Source: Pseudomonas sp. KU43P (lineage in GTDB: Bacteria; Pseudomonadota; Gammaproteobacteria; Pseudomonadales; Pseudomonadaceae). From it: a stretch of DNA of 64,000 bases. Below, piece after piece: positions 30,193-39,375 of this stretch. The number at the start of each line of letters is the position of its first letter. Within the stretch, counting starts at the first letter, position 1. The notes beneath the pieces were generated by a model. That model worked only from the letters and a program-made list of their open reading frames with translations. It made no database searches and was not told where the DNA came from. The position numbers and the translations under genes are program-made. The DNA is taken from NCBI RefSeq assembly GCF_033095865.1, contig NZ_AP019365.1, positions 4,127,501 to 4,191,500 on the forward strand, written 5' to 3'.

Positions 30193-32385
30193 TCAGCGCA
30201 ATTGCAGGCGCCAGGCCCGGTGAATGCGGCTGTTGCGGGCGAAGTCCGGGTCCAGGGTCTGCGCGGTGATTTCTTCCACCTCATACCGCGCAGCCAGGTG
30301 CTCATCGAGCTGGAATTTGCGGAAGTTGTTGGAGAAATACAGCACACCGCCCGGTGCCAGGCGCGCCATGGCCAGGTCGAGCAACTGCACATGGTCGCGC
30401 TGCACGTCGAACACCCCTTCCATGCGCTTGGAGTTGGAGAAGGTCGGGGGGTCGATGAAGATCAGGTCATAGCTGTCGCGGTTGCCTTCCAGCCAGGCCA
30501 TGACGTCGCTCTGCTCCAGGCGGTTGCGCTCGGAGAAGCCGTTCAGCGCCAGGTTGCGGCGCGCCCAGTCCAGGTAGGTTTTCGACAGGTCGACGCTGGT
30601 GGTGCTGCGCGCGCCACCTTTGGCAGCATGCACGGTGGCCGTGGCGGTGTAGCAGAACAGGTTGAGGAAACGCTTGCCCTCGGCCTCGCGCTGAATGCGC
30701 ATGCGCATCGGGCGGTGGTCGAGGAACAATCCGGTGTCGAGGTAGTCGGTGAGGTTGACCAGCAACTTCACGCCGCCTTCCTTGACCTCGTGGAAGCGCC
30801 CTTCGGTGGCCTGACGCTCATACTGACGGGTGCCGGTCTGCCGCTCGCGGCGCTTGAGCACCACACGCTGCGGGTCGATACCCAGTGCCTGGGGGATTGC
30901 CGCCAAGGCATCGAGCAGACGCGACTGAGCCTTTTCCGGGTCGATCGAGCGCGGCGCTGCGTATTCCTGCACGTGCACCCAATCCTGGTAAAGGTCGACC
31001 GCCAGGGCGTATTCGGGCATGTCGGCATCGTACAGGCGGTAGCAGTCGACCTGCTCGCGGCGGGCCCACTTGCCCAGTTGCTTGAGGTTCTTCTGCAGTC
31101 GGTTGGCGAACATCTGCGCACCCTCCGACAACCGCGCCGGCTCGCTGGCAACCGCCACTGGGCGACGAACCTCGCCATTGTCGTCCTGGGCTTCGCGGCG
31201 CTCACCGGTGACGAACTGGTCAGGTTGCACCTTGAACAGCAGCAATTTGCACGGCAGCGCGCCGTTCCAGAAGGCGTATTGCTTGTGGCTGCGGATGCCC
31301 ATGCGCTTGCCCAGTTCGGGGGCACCGGTGAATACCGCCGCTTCCCAGCCCATGCAGGCCTGGCGCAGGCGCTCGCCGAGGTTCTGGTAGAGGTACAGCA
31401 GGCTGGCCTCGTCACCCAGTCGCTCGCCGTAGGGAGGGTTGCTGATGACCAGGCCTTTCTGGTTCTGGTCCGGACGGGGTTCGAAGCTGGCGACTTCGCC
31501 CTGGTAGATCTTGATCCAGTCACCAAGGCCTGCGCGCTCGACGTTGTTGCGCCCCGGCTGGATCAGCCGTGGGTCGGCCTCGTAGCCTCGGATCCACAGC
31601 GCAGGTTTGGCCAGGCCGGCCTGGGCACGGGCCTGCGCCTCTTCATGCACCTTGCGCCAGGTGGCCGGCACATGGCCGAGCCAGGCGCTGAAACCCCAGC
31701 GTTCGCGCTTGAGGTTGGGGGCGATATCGGCGGCGATCATCGCCGCTTCGACCAGGAAGGTGCCCACACCGCACATCGGGTCGGCCAACGCGCCGCCCTC
31801 GGCGGCGATCCGCGGCCAACCGGCGCGGATCAGCACCGCCGCCGCAAGGTTTTCCTTCAGTGGCGCGGCGCCTTGCTGAAGGCGGTAGCCACGCTGGTGC
31901 AGGCTGTGGCCGGACAGGTCGAGAGACAGGATCGCCTCGCCACGGTCCAGGCGCAGGTGCACCCGTACGTCCGGGTCGACTTTCTCCACCGAGGGGCGCA
32001 GGCCTTCACGGTTGCGCAGTTTGTCGACGATCGCATCCTTGACCTTGAGTGCGCCGAAGTGGGTGTTGTCGATACCCGAACCATGGCCACTGAACTCCAC
32101 CGCCAGGGTGCCGTCGGCTGCCAGGTGATCGGCCCAGTCAAGCGCGTGCACGCCGTCGTACAGGTCGTCGGCATTTTTCATGGCAAAGCGCTTGAGCACC
32201 AGCAACACACGGTTGGCCAGGCGCGACCAGAGGCACAGACGGTAGGCGGTTTCCATGTCGGCGGTGCCGCGGATGGCCGAGGTGTGCTCGCGCACTTCGT
32301 CCAGGCCGAGGCCCCTGGCCTCTTCGGCGAGCAGGCCTTCAAGGCCTTTGGGGCAGGTGAGATAGAGTTCGAAACGGTCCGACAT
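30193..32385 (-). CDS. rlmKL: Bifunctional 23S rRNA methyltransferase RlmKL
   Basis: A 730-residue fusion of two methyltransferases. The N-terminal half (THUMP, then methyltransferase with DPMCGVGTFLVEA and NPPYGERLG) matches RlmL, m2G2445 in 23S rRNA. The C-terminal half (NLFCYTATATVHAAKGGA, FIDPPTFSNSKRM) matches RlmK, m7G2069. The fusion is usual in gammaproteobacteria. The start at 32385 (MSDRFELYLTCPKG) fits the family; an in-frame ATG at 32430 is rejected. Confidence 0.97.
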   Translation of the reverse strand: MSDRFELYLTCPKGLEGLLAEEARGLGLDEVREHTSAIRGTADMETAYRLCLWSRLANRVLLVLKRFAMKNADDLYDGVHALDWADHLAADGTLAVEFSGHGSGIDNTHFGALKVKDAIVDKLRNREGLRPSVEKVDPDVRVHLRLDRGEAILSLDLSGHSLHQRGYRLQQGAAPLKENLAAAVLIRAGWPRIAAEGGALADPMCGVGTFLVEAAMIAADIAPNLKRERWGFSAWLGHVPATWRKVHEEAQARAQAGLAKPALWIRGYEADPRLIQPGRNNVERAGLGDWIKIYQGEVASFEPRPDQNQKGLVISNPPYGERLGDEASLLYLYQNLGERLRQACMGWEAAVFTGAPELGKRMGIRSHKQYAFWNGALPCKLLLFKVQPDQFVTGERREAQDDNGEVRRPVAVASEPARLSEGAQMFANRLQKNLKQLGKWARREQVDCYRLYDADMPEYALAVDLYQDWVHVQEYAAPRSIDPEKAQSRLLDALAAIPQALGIDPQRVVLKRRERQTGTRQYERQATEGRFHEVKEGGVKLLVNLTDYLDTGLFLDHRPMRMRIQREAEGKRFLNLFCYTATATVHAAKGGARSTTSVDLSKTYLDWARRNLALNGFSERNRLEQSDVMAWLEGNRDSYDLIFIDPPTFSNSKRMEGVFDVQRDHVQLLDLAMARLAPGGVLYFSNNFRKFQLDEHLAARYEVEEITAQTLDPDFARNSRIHRAWRLQLR

Positions 32386-32947
32386 GTGTATTCCAGAGCC
32401 TTGGGCTGTTTGAGTGACGAAGCGACGCATCGCCCCGCCGATGTTTGCCCGAACGCCCTTCCAGCAAGCGTCCGAGTGGCCTTTGCCCGTGCCTCGTGGC
32501 AGCGGACCGGCCGGGCCGCCTGATCGATCTGCCGTTCGCCGGGTGGCAGAAACAGCTTAGATCATCAGGCAGTACGAATAATTTCCAGCGAACTGTGAGC
32601 CGATGTGACCCTTCGTCGCATTACCAGATATTTCTGTCATCGCTGCGCCGCGCTGGCGAAATGACGTCAAGCTTCAGCAAACCCCGATCATAGCGGGCCC
32701 AACGGCAAACAAGGTTGAGTCGCATTTATTTACTTATCCCCTCACCCTTGGAAACGTTACGTCCTTATGACAAATCGATCATTCCCACGGTGACTCGCAT
32801 TCGTTAGAACTGGTCTCAGGCCGCTTCGCAACGAGGCGGCACCTTCAGCCCGCCACGCCGGCAGCGGGCGCACACCGGCAGAAAGACTCTGCCCGGCCTC
32901 GGAGAGGCCGACGGGACATTACAGTCAACAAGTGAGGGCAACACCCT
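32386..32947 (+). promoter_or_regulatory. Intergenic region and rmf 5' leader
   Basis: This 562-base region between rlmKL and rmf has no convincing gene. An AT-rich stretch near 32690-32800 probably holds the rmf promoter. Two hairpins lie close to rmf: 32820-32840 (GCCGC...GCGGC with inner TCG/CGA) and 32894-32910 (CGGCCTC-GGA-GAGGCCG). They may set mRNA stability or translation of rmf. GTGAGGG is the likely ribosome binding site. Confidence 0.6.
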
Positions 32948-33163
32948 ATGAGAAGACTTAAGCGTGATCCGTTGGAAAGAGCATATTCACGTGGCTACCA
33001 ATACGGGGTCACCGGCAAATCCCGCGAACTTTGCCCCTTCAATCTTCCTTCTGTTCGCCAAGCCTGGATTAACGGCTGGCGCGAAGGTCGCGGTGATAAC
33101 TGGGACGGAATGACTGGCACCGCTGGCATCCATAGACTCAACGAAAATCACGCCGTTGGCTGA
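32948..33163 (+). CDS. rmf: Ribosome modulation factor RMF
   Basis: A 71-residue basic protein starting MRRLKRDPLERAYSRGYQ and containing the conserved CPFNLPSVRQAWINGWREGR. RMF binds the 30S subunit near the mRNA exit and brings ribosomes into inactive 100S dimers in stationary phase and under stress. It is monocistronic, with a strong terminator and a long leader with two hairpins. Confidence 0.97.
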   Translation: MRRLKRDPLERAYSRGYQYGVTGKSRELCPFNLPSVRQAWINGWREGRGDNWDGMTGTAGIHRLNENHAVG

Positions 33164-33224
33164 TCGAGGACACTGAATTCGAGTTACCATGCACGCCCCA
33201 TCCGGGCGGCGGGCTAAGGCCCAG

Positions 33225-33249
33225 GGGCCCCTAGATGGGGCCCTTTTTT
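33225..33249 (+). terminator. Rho-independent terminator after rmf
   Basis: GGGCCCC-TAGAT-GGGGCCC followed by six Ts, 61 bases after the rmf stop codon. It faces the pyrD 3' end. Confidence 0.93.
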
Positions 33250-33260
33250 ATGCCTGCCTC

Positions 33261-34286
33261 TTATGCCCGCGGCATGGCAGCGATGGCATCCACCGCCTCG
33301 CGAATCAACGCAGGCCCTTTATAGATAAAGCCTGAGTAGATCTGTACCAGGCTCGCACCGGCAGCGATCTTCTCTGCGGCGTGACGCCCTTCGGTGATCC
33401 CCCCCGCTGCAATGATCGGCAACTTGCCCGCCAACTCACCAGCCAGCACCTTGACGATGTGGGTGCTCTTTTCCAGCACCGGTGCGCCCGAGAGGCCACC
33501 CGCCTCACCCCCATGGGCCAGGCCTTCGACACCTTCGCGGCCGAGGGTGGTGTTGGTGGCGATCACTGCATCCATACCCGATTCCATCAGCGCCGCCGCG
33601 ACCAGCGCGGTTTCTTCGTCGCTCATGTCCGGGGCGATCTTGATCGCCAGCGGCACACGCTTGCCGTGGGTGGAGGCCAACTGCTCACGGCGCTCGGCCA
33701 ACGCATCGAGCAGTTGCTTGAGCGAATCACCGAACTGCAGGCTGCGCAGGCCCGGGGTGTTCGGCGAACTGACGTTGACGGTGATGTAGCTGGCCTCGGT
33801 GTAGACCTTGTCCAGGCAGATCAGGTAGTCGTCGACCGCTCGCTCCACCGGGGTATCGAAATTCTTGCCGATGTTGATGCCCAGCACACCGTCGTAACGC
33901 GCGGCACGCACACGCTGCAGCAGATGGTCGACGCCCAGGTTGTTGAAGCCCATGCGGTTGATGATCGCCGTCGCCTCCGGCAGGCGGAACAGACGCGGCT
34001 TGGGGTTGCCGGGCTGCGGGCGTGGGGTCACCGTGCCGATCTCGACGAAACCGAAGCCCAGCTGGGCAAAGCCATCGATGGCCGCGCCGTTCTTGTCCAG
34101 GCCTGCGGCCAAGCCTACCGGATTGGCAAAGTTCAACCCCATCACCGTCACCGGCAACGCCGCTGGCTGCTTGCAGAACATACCGTTGAGCCCGAGGCGG
34201 CCACCGGCACCGATCAGGTCCAGGGACAGGTCATGGGAAGTTTCCGGAGAAAGCTTGAACAGCAGCTGGCGGGCCAGGGTATACAT
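33261..34286 (-). CDS. pyrD: Dihydroorotate dehydrogenase (quinone) PyrD
   Basis: A 341-residue class 2 dihydroorotate dehydrogenase, bound to the inner face of the inner membrane and passing electrons to quinone in pyrimidine synthesis. The N-terminal amphipathic segment ([18 protein letters not shown]) is the membrane tunnel. The FMN-site motifs [35 protein letters not shown] and AAGGI are present. The usual catalytic Ser of class 2 enzymes lies in NVSSPN. Length is typical. Confidence 0.97.
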   Translation of the reverse strand: MYTLARQLLFKLSPETSHDLSLDLIGAGGRLGLNGMFCKQPAALPVTVMGLNFANPVGLAAGLDKNGAAIDGFAQLGFGFVEIGTVTPRPQPGNPKPRLFRLPEATAIINRMGFNNLGVDHLLQRVRAARYDGVLGINIGKNFDTPVERAVDDYLICLDKVYTEASYITVNVSSPNTPGLRSLQFGDSLKQLLDALAERREQLASTHGKRVPLAIKIAPDMSDEETALVAAALMESGMDAVIATNTTLGREGVEGLAHGGEAGGLSGAPVLEKSTHIVKVLAGELAGKLPIIAAGGITEGRHAAEKIAAGASLVQIYSGFIYKGPALIREAVDAIAAMPRA

Positions 34287-34414
34287 GGGCGGGCAAGGCT
34301 CGGGGTGAGTGAGGGTGCGATTATAGCCAGCGCGCGCTCACCATGACAGGGCCTTGGCACATGCGTTGCTACATCGCCTGCACACGGCCTACTTCAGTAC
34401 AGGCGAGGATCTTC

Positions 34415-35617
34415 GTGAATACATCACCTCTGGCATGGGTCAACGGCAGCGACGCGCCGGAAAAACCCAGCCTCGATATCGGTTTCATGGCCCTCACCGA
34501 CTGCGCGTCAGTGGTGGTCGCTGCCACCCAAGGCTTTGCCCAACAACAGGGCCTGACCCTCAACCTCAGGCGCCAGGGCTCATGGGCCGGGCTGCGCGAC
34601 AAGCTGGCCAGCGGCGAACTGGATGCTGCCCATTGCCTGTACGGGTTGGTCTACGCAGTGCATCTGGGCATCGGCGGCGTGCCAGCCAGCAGCATGGCCG
34701 TGCTCATGGGCCTGAACCAGAATGCCCAGGCGCTCAATCTATCCCCTGCCTTGCAACGCAAAGGCGTGACCAGCCCTGAGGCACTGGCTCGGCTGGTGCA
34801 CCAGCATGGCGCGCGGTTGACCTTTGCCCAGACCTTCCCCACCGGCACCCATGCCATGTGGCTGTACTACTGGCTGGCCAGCCAGGGCATCCATCCACTG
34901 CACGATGTCGACAGCGTGGTGGTGCCGCCGGCGCAAATGGCCGCACACATCCAGGCCGACCGCATCGACGGTTTCTGCGTCGGCGAGCCCTGGGCTGCCG
35001 CCGCCATCGCACAAGGCCAGGGCTTCACCCTGGCCACCAGCCAGTCGATCTGGCCCGATCACCCGGAAAAAGTGCTGGCCTGTGCGCGCACTTTCGTCGA
35101 GCAGTACCCCAACAGCGCCCGGGCGCTGATCAAGGCAGTTCTTGCCGCCAGCCGCTTCATCGAGCAGAGCCAGGAGAACCGCCGCAGCACCGCGCAACTG
35201 CTGGCCGGCAGTGCTTATCTCGACACGCCTGCGGAAAACATCGAGCCGCGCCTGCTGGGCAACTATCAGGACGGCCTGGGCAACCAGTGGCAGGATCCTC
35301 ACGCCCTGCGCCTGTTCGACCAGGGCCGCGCCAACCTGCCTTACCTGTCCGACGGCATGTGGTTCATGACCCAGTTCCGTCGCTGGGGCTTGCTGCGTGA
35401 CGACCCCGATTACCTCGGTGTAGCCCGCCAGGTCCAGCAGCTCGCGCTGTACCGCGACGCCGCCGAAACGCTCGGGGTACCCTGCCCTGCCCAGCCCATG
35501 CGCAGCAGCCTGTTGATCGACGGCATACGCTGGGATGGCAGCGACCCCTATGGCTATGCCCGCAGCTTTCGCCTGCATGCGCTGGGCGATGCGCCTGGCG
35601 CGCGTGTCGGTTCGTGA
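34415..35617 (+). CDS. nasS: Nitrate/nitrite-sensing regulator NasS
   Basis: A 400-residue substrate-binding-type protein of the CmpA/NrtA family, without a signal peptide, starting at a GTG (VNTSPLAWVNG) with GCGAGG upstream. In the NasS-NasT system, NasS binds nitrate or nitrite in the cytoplasm and releases NasT when loaded. Family segments include PSLDIGFMALTDCASVV and the C-terminal RWGLLRDDPDYL. The gene overlaps NasT spacing closely (11 bases), as in other NasST pairs. An ATG at 34343 is in frame but lies upstream of a weaker site. Confidence 0.88.
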   Translation: MNTSPLAWVNGSDAPEKPSLDIGFMALTDCASVVVAATQGFAQQQGLTLNLRRQGSWAGLRDKLASGELDAAHCLYGLVYAVHLGIGGVPASSMAVLMGLNQNAQALNLSPALQRKGVTSPEALARLVHQHGARLTFAQTFPTGTHAMWLYYWLASQGIHPLHDVDSVVVPPAQMAAHIQADRIDGFCVGEPWAAAAIAQGQGFTLATSQSIWPDHPEKVLACARTFVEQYPNSARALIKAVLAASRFIEQSQENRRSTAQLLAGSAYLDTPAENIEPRLLGNYQDGLGNQWQDPHALRLFDQGRANLPYLSDGMWFMTQFRRWGLLRDDPDYLGVARQVQQLALYRDAAETLGVPCPAQPMRSSLLIDGIRWDGSDPYGYARSFRLHALGDAPGARVGS

Positions 35618-35628
35618 GGGTCTCCACC

Positions 35629-36204
35629 ATGCTGCGCATCCTGCTGATCGACGACACTCAGAAGAAGCTCGGCCGCCTCAAGGCGGCCCTGCGCCAAGCC
35701 GGCTTCGAGGTGATCGAAGCGCCAGACCTGACCATCGACCTGCCCGCCTGCGTCGAAACGGTGCGCCCGGACGTGGTGCTGATCGATACCGAGTCACCCG
35801 ATCGCGATGTGATGGAGCAAGTGGTGATGGTCAGCCGCGAGCAGCCGCGGCCCATTGTGCTGTTCACCGACGAGCATGACCCAGGGGTGATGCGCCAGGC
35901 GATCCAGGCGGGTGTCAGCGCATACATCGTCGAAGGCATTCACGCGGCCAGGTTGCAACCGATCCTCGATGTCGCCATGGCCCGCTTCGAAAGCGACCAG
36001 GCGCTCAAGGCTCAGCTACTGGCGCGCGACCAGCAGTTGGCCGAGCGCAAGCGCATCGAGCAGGCCAAGGGACTGCTGATGAAAATGAAAGACTGCAACG
36101 AAGAACAGGCCTACACCCTGATGCGACGCCAAGCGATGAGCCGGCAGCAGAAACTGATCCAGGTGGCCGAACAGATCATTGCCATGCACGAGATGCTGGG
36201 CTGA
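35629..36204 (+). CDS. nasT: NasT-type response regulator with ANTAR RNA-binding domain
   Basis: A 191-residue regulator: a receiver domain (residues 1-120; Asp53 in VLIDTES) and a C-terminal ANTAR domain (about 125-190, with RIEQAKGLLMK and AYTLMRRQAM). ANTAR proteins bind paired stem-loops in mRNA leaders and prevent transcription termination. NasS holds NasT inactive without nitrate. The leader that follows, with its terminator, is the expected target. Confidence 0.94.
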   Translation: MLRILLIDDTQKKLGRLKAALRQAGFEVIEAPDLTIDLPACVETVRPDVVLIDTESPDRDVMEQVVMVSREQPRPIVLFTDEHDPGVMRQAIQAGVSAYIVEGIHAARLQPILDVAMARFESDQALKAQLLARDQQLAERKRIEQAKGLLMKMKDCNEEQAYTLMRRQAMSRQQKLIQVAEQIIAMHEMLG

Positions 36205-36366
36205 AACACCGGTGATATTGGCCCATCTCTTGCTGAAGACTTTGCACCGGTAGCCAACGGCGGTTGCCCAGCTAATCCCGACAAAGACGTCGCCCTCCCC
36301 TCCACCACCAGTGGCCGGGGTAGCGACGTCTTTTCGTTTCCGTTGCATTGCCGAGTGAGGTGTTCG
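36205..36366 (+). promoter_or_regulatory. nasA leader with terminator hairpin (NasT antitermination target)
   Basis: The 162 bases between nasT and nasA contain a strong terminator: AAAGACGTCGC at 36283 pairs with GCGACGTCTTT at 36323, with CCCC/GGGG and CCAC/GTGG stems inside, followed by TTTT. The upstream 80 bases (36205-36282) should carry the paired hexaloop stems recognised by ANTAR proteins; I could draw only weak versions such as CAAC-GGCG-GTTG, so the exact motif is not shown. The arrangement implies that nasA is transcribed only when nitrate-freed NasT acts on this leader. Confidence 0.75.
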
Positions 36367-37578
36367 ATGAGTACCAGCTTCTGGAAATCCGGGCATGTGC
36401 CCACGCTGTTCGCCGCGTTCCTGTATTTCGACCTGAGCTTCATGGTCTGGTACCTGCTCGGCCCCCTGGCCGTGCAGATTGCCACCGACCTGCAGCTCAG
36501 CACACAACAACGCGGCCTGATGGTCGCCACGCCCATTCTCGCTGGCGCCGTGCTGCGCTTCGTCATGGGCCTGCTGGTCGACCGCCTTTCCCCCAAAACC
36601 TCAGGGCTGATTGGCCAGGTAGTCGTCATCGTCGCCCTGGCCGGCGCCTGGCATTTGGGCGTGCACAGCTATGAACAGGCACTGCTGCTCGGTGTTTTCC
36701 TCGGCGTGGCCGGTGCTTCGTTCGCGGTTTCGCTACCGCTCGCCTCGCAATGGTATCCACCGCAACATCAGGGCAAGGCCATGGGCATCGCCGGCGCGGG
36801 CAACTCCGGTACGGTGTTCGCTGCACTGCTGGCCCCCGTGCTGGCCGCAGGCTTCGGCTGGAACAACGTATTCGGCTTTGCCGTGATTCCATTGCTGCTG
36901 ACCCTGGTACTGTTCACCCTGCTCGCACGCAATGCCCCGCAAAGGCCCAAGCCGAAAGCCATGGCCGATTACCTCAAGGCCTTGGGCGACCGGGACAGCT
37001 GGTGGTTCATGTTCTTCTACAGCGTCACCTTCGGCGGCTTCATCGGCCTGGCCAGCGCCCTGCCCGGCTACTTCAGCGACCAGTATGGCCTGAGCCCGGT
37101 CACTGCCGGTTACTACACCGCCGCCTGCGTCTTTGCCGGCAGCCTGATGCGCCCGCTCGGTGGCGCCCTGGCCGACCGCTTCGGCGGCATCCGTACTCTG
37201 CTAGGCATGTACAGCGTGGCCGCCGTGTGTATCGCCGCAGTCGGGTTCAACCTGCCCAGCGCCGCTGCGGCTCTCGCCCTGTTCGTCAGCGCCATGCTCG
37301 GCCTGGGCGCCGGCAACGGCGCCGTGTTCCAGCTCGTACCTCAACGCTTTCGGCAAGAGATCGGCGTGATGACCGGGCTGATCGGCATGGCTGGCGGCAT
37401 GGGTGGTTTTCTGCTGGCCGCAGGCCTGGGCACCATCAAGCAGCACACTGGCGACTATCAGCTGGGCCTGTGGCTGTTCGCCAGCCTCGGCCTGCTGGCC
37501 TGGTTCGGGCTGCACGGGGTGAAGCAGCGCTGGCGCACCACCTGGGGCTCTGCGGCGGTCACCGCCGCACGGGTCTGA
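36367..37578 (+). CDS. nasA: Nitrate/nitrite transporter, NarK/NasA type (MFS)
   Basis: A 403-residue major facilitator protein with twelve hydrophobic segments. The nitrate signature in TM5 is seen as GIAGAGNSGT, and the second in TM11 as GLIGMAGGMGGF. It imports nitrate for assimilation. It follows the NasT-controlled leader. The ATG at 36367 follows GAGTGAGG. The next gene starts 9 bases after its stop, so the transporter and the kinase/phosphatase are in one operon. Confidence 0.95.
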   Translation: MSTSFWKSGHVPTLFAAFLYFDLSFMVWYLLGPLAVQIATDLQLSTQQRGLMVATPILAGAVLRFVMGLLVDRLSPKTSGLIGQVVVIVALAGAWHLGVHSYEQALLLGVFLGVAGASFAVSLPLASQWYPPQHQGKAMGIAGAGNSGTVFAALLAPVLAAGFGWNNVFGFAVIPLLLTLVLFTLLARNAPQRPKPKAMADYLKALGDRDSWWFMFFYSVTFGGFIGLASALPGYFSDQYGLSPVTAGYYTAACVFAGSLMRPLGGALADRFGGIRTLLGMYSVAAVCIAAVGFNLPSAAAALALFVSAMLGLGAGNGAVFQLVPQRFRQEIGVMTGLIGMAGGMGGFLLAAGLGTIKQHTGDYQLGLWLFASLGLLAWFGLHGVKQRWRTTWGSAAVTAARV

Positions 37579-37587
37579 GCCAGCTCG

Positions 37588-39255
37588 ATGAGCTTGCAGC
37601 TCAGTTTTGCCCAGGCCAGCGCCATCGGGCCGCGCGAAGAGAACCAGGATGCCCTGCGCCTGGTGACGCCCGCGCCCGAACTGGCCGCCAGCAAGGGCTA
37701 CCTGTTCGCCCTCGCCGACGGTGTCAGCCAGTGCGCCGACGGCGGCCTGGCTGCCCGTGCCAGCTTGCAGGCGCTGGCCATGGACTACTACGCCACGCCT
37801 GCCACCTGGGGCGTGGCCCAGGCCCTGGATCGCCTGCTGCTGGCCCAGAATCGCTGGTTGCGCGCCCAGGGCGGCCAGCCGCTGCTGACCACCCTCAGCG
37901 CCCTGGTGCTGCGTGGCCGCCGCTTCACCCTGGCGCATGTCGGCGATTGTCGTGCCTATCGCTGGCACGGCGGCCGTTTGCAGTGCCTGAGCCAAGACCA
38001 CGTGTGGGACCAGCCAGGCATGCAGCATGTGCTCAAACGCGCCCTGGGGCTCGACCAGCATCTGCTGGTCGACTACCTGGACGGCGAGCTGCAGCCTGGC
38101 GAGTGCTATTTGCTGCTCAGCGACGGCGTGTGGGCCAGCCTGGGTGACCAGCACATCCAGGCAGTACTGCGCGAGCAGCCCGATCTGCAGCAAGCGGTCG
38201 ATACCCTGGTTGCCAGCGCCCACCTCAATGGCAGCCAGGATAACGCCAGTGCCTTGCTGGTGCGGGTCGAAAAGCTGGGTGAGACCAACCTGGGCGACAC
38301 CCTGGTGCAACTGCAGCAGTGGCCGCTGCCAGGCCCGTTGCGCACTGGCCAGGTGATCGATGGCTGGCAGGTCGATACATGCCTGGCACTGAGCCGCCAG
38401 TCACTGCTCTACCGGGTGCACGACAGCCAAGGGCAGCCCTGGTTGCTCAAGACCTTGCCTGGCGAACGCGAACAAGAACCGGGAGCGGCCCAGGGCTTGC
38501 TGCTCGAAGAGTGGTTCCTGCGCAGGGTAGCCGGCCGCCACTTCCCCGAGCTGCATGCAGCCAGCCAGCGCCAGCACCTTTACTACGTCATGCGCGAGCA
38601 CAAGGGCCACACCCTCTCCACCCAGCTCGCCGAACAGGGCCCCCTGCCGCTGGCACAATGGCTGGAGGTGGCGCGCCAGCTACTGCAGGCCGTTGGCGTG
38701 CTGCACCGACGCAATCTGCTGCATCGCGACATCAAGCCTGACAACCTGCACCTGGGTGTGGACGGTCAACTGCGCCTGCTGGATTTCGGCTTGGCGTATT
38801 GCCCGGGGCTTTGCGAGGAGCCGCAGCACACGCTACCCGGCACACCGTCCTACCTGGCGCCGGAGGCCTTCGAAGGCCAGCCACCCAGCCCGCGCCAGGA
38901 CCTTTATGCGGTAGGCGTAACGCTCTACCACCTACTGACCGGGCATTACCCATACGGTGAAGTCGAAGCCTTTCAGCGCCCGCGCTTCGGGCAGCCGGTC
39001 AATGCCTCGCGCTACCGGCCCGACTTACCGGAATGGCTGCAACACAACCTGCAGCAGGCGGTAGCAGCCGACCCGGCACAGCGCTTCGAAACGGCAGAGC
39101 AGTGGCTGTTGTTGCTGGAACGCGGTGACCGCCAGGTGCTTGGCAACCACCGCCGGCCATTGCTCGAACGTGAGCCGCTGAAGGTCTGGCGCACTTTGGC
39201 ATTGCTGTCGCTGTTGCTCAATCTGATTTTGCTGATCAGCATGCTCAAAGGCTGA
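37588..39255 (+). CDS. Bifunctional PP2C phosphatase-Ser/Thr kinase fusion
   Basis: A 555-residue protein with two opposed enzyme domains. Residues 1-235 are a PP2C-type phosphatase with REENQDA, FALADGVSQCADGG, LAHVGDCRAYR and NGSQDNAS. Residues 260-515 are a protein kinase with Asp381 in HRDIKPDNL, DFG-motif Asp399 and APEAF. The C-terminus has one membrane segment (LALLSLLLNLILLISML), so it is tail-anchored. A similar gene sits beside nasA in P. aeruginosa (recalled). It probably signals on nitrogen or transport status, but the substrate is unknown. Confidence 0.93.
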   Translation: MSLQLSFAQASAIGPREENQDALRLVTPAPELAASKGYLFALADGVSQCADGGLAARASLQALAMDYYATPATWGVAQALDRLLLAQNRWLRAQGGQPLLTTLSALVLRGRRFTLAHVGDCRAYRWHGGRLQCLSQDHVWDQPGMQHVLKRALGLDQHLLVDYLDGELQPGECYLLLSDGVWASLGDQHIQAVLREQPDLQQAVDTLVASAHLNGSQDNASALLVRVEKLGETNLGDTLVQLQQWPLPGPLRTGQVIDGWQVDTCLALSRQSLLYRVHDSQGQPWLLKTLPGEREQEPGAAQGLLLEEWFLRRVAGRHFPELHAASQRQHLYYVMREHKGHTLSTQLAEQGPLPLAQWLEVARQLLQAVGVLHRRNLLHRDIKPDNLHLGVDGQLRLLDFGLAYCPGLCEEPQHTLPGTPSYLAPEAFEGQPPSPRQDLYAVGVTLYHLLTGHYPYGEVEAFQRPRFGQPVNASRYRPDLPEWLQHNLQQAVAADPAQRFETAEQWLLLLERGDRQVLGNHRRPLLEREPLKVWRTLALLSLLLNLILLISMLKG

Positions 39256-39260
39256 GCCGT

Positions 39261-39310
39261 GCCGGTTCGGGTGCTATCGCTGGCTTGCCAGCAATAGCGC
39301 CAGAACCGGC
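39261..39310. repeat. REP-like hairpin downstream of the kinase gene
   Basis: GCCGGTTC...GCTGGC-TT-GCCAGC...GAACCGGC forms a long symmetrical hairpin with ATAG/CTAT in its stem. It lies between convergent genes and is a variant of the REP core seen elsewhere in the window. Confidence 0.8.
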
Positions 39311-39330
39311 TCAACAAATCGCAGGCAAAG

Positions 39331-39356
39331 AAAAACCCGGCCTGAGCCGGGTTTTT
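39331..39356. terminator. Bidirectional terminator between the kinase and oprF
   Basis: AAAAACCCGGC-CTGA-GCCGGGTTTTT is a perfect 11-bp stem with a four-base loop. The A-run and T-run allow termination from both sides. Confidence 0.93.
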
Positions 39357-39375
39357 CATTGAAGCTTCAGACCAA

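Noticed and set aside
30160..32523. Plus-strand frame of 787 residues opposite rlmKL
   Set aside because: Antisense to rlmKL, which has clear methyltransferase motifs.
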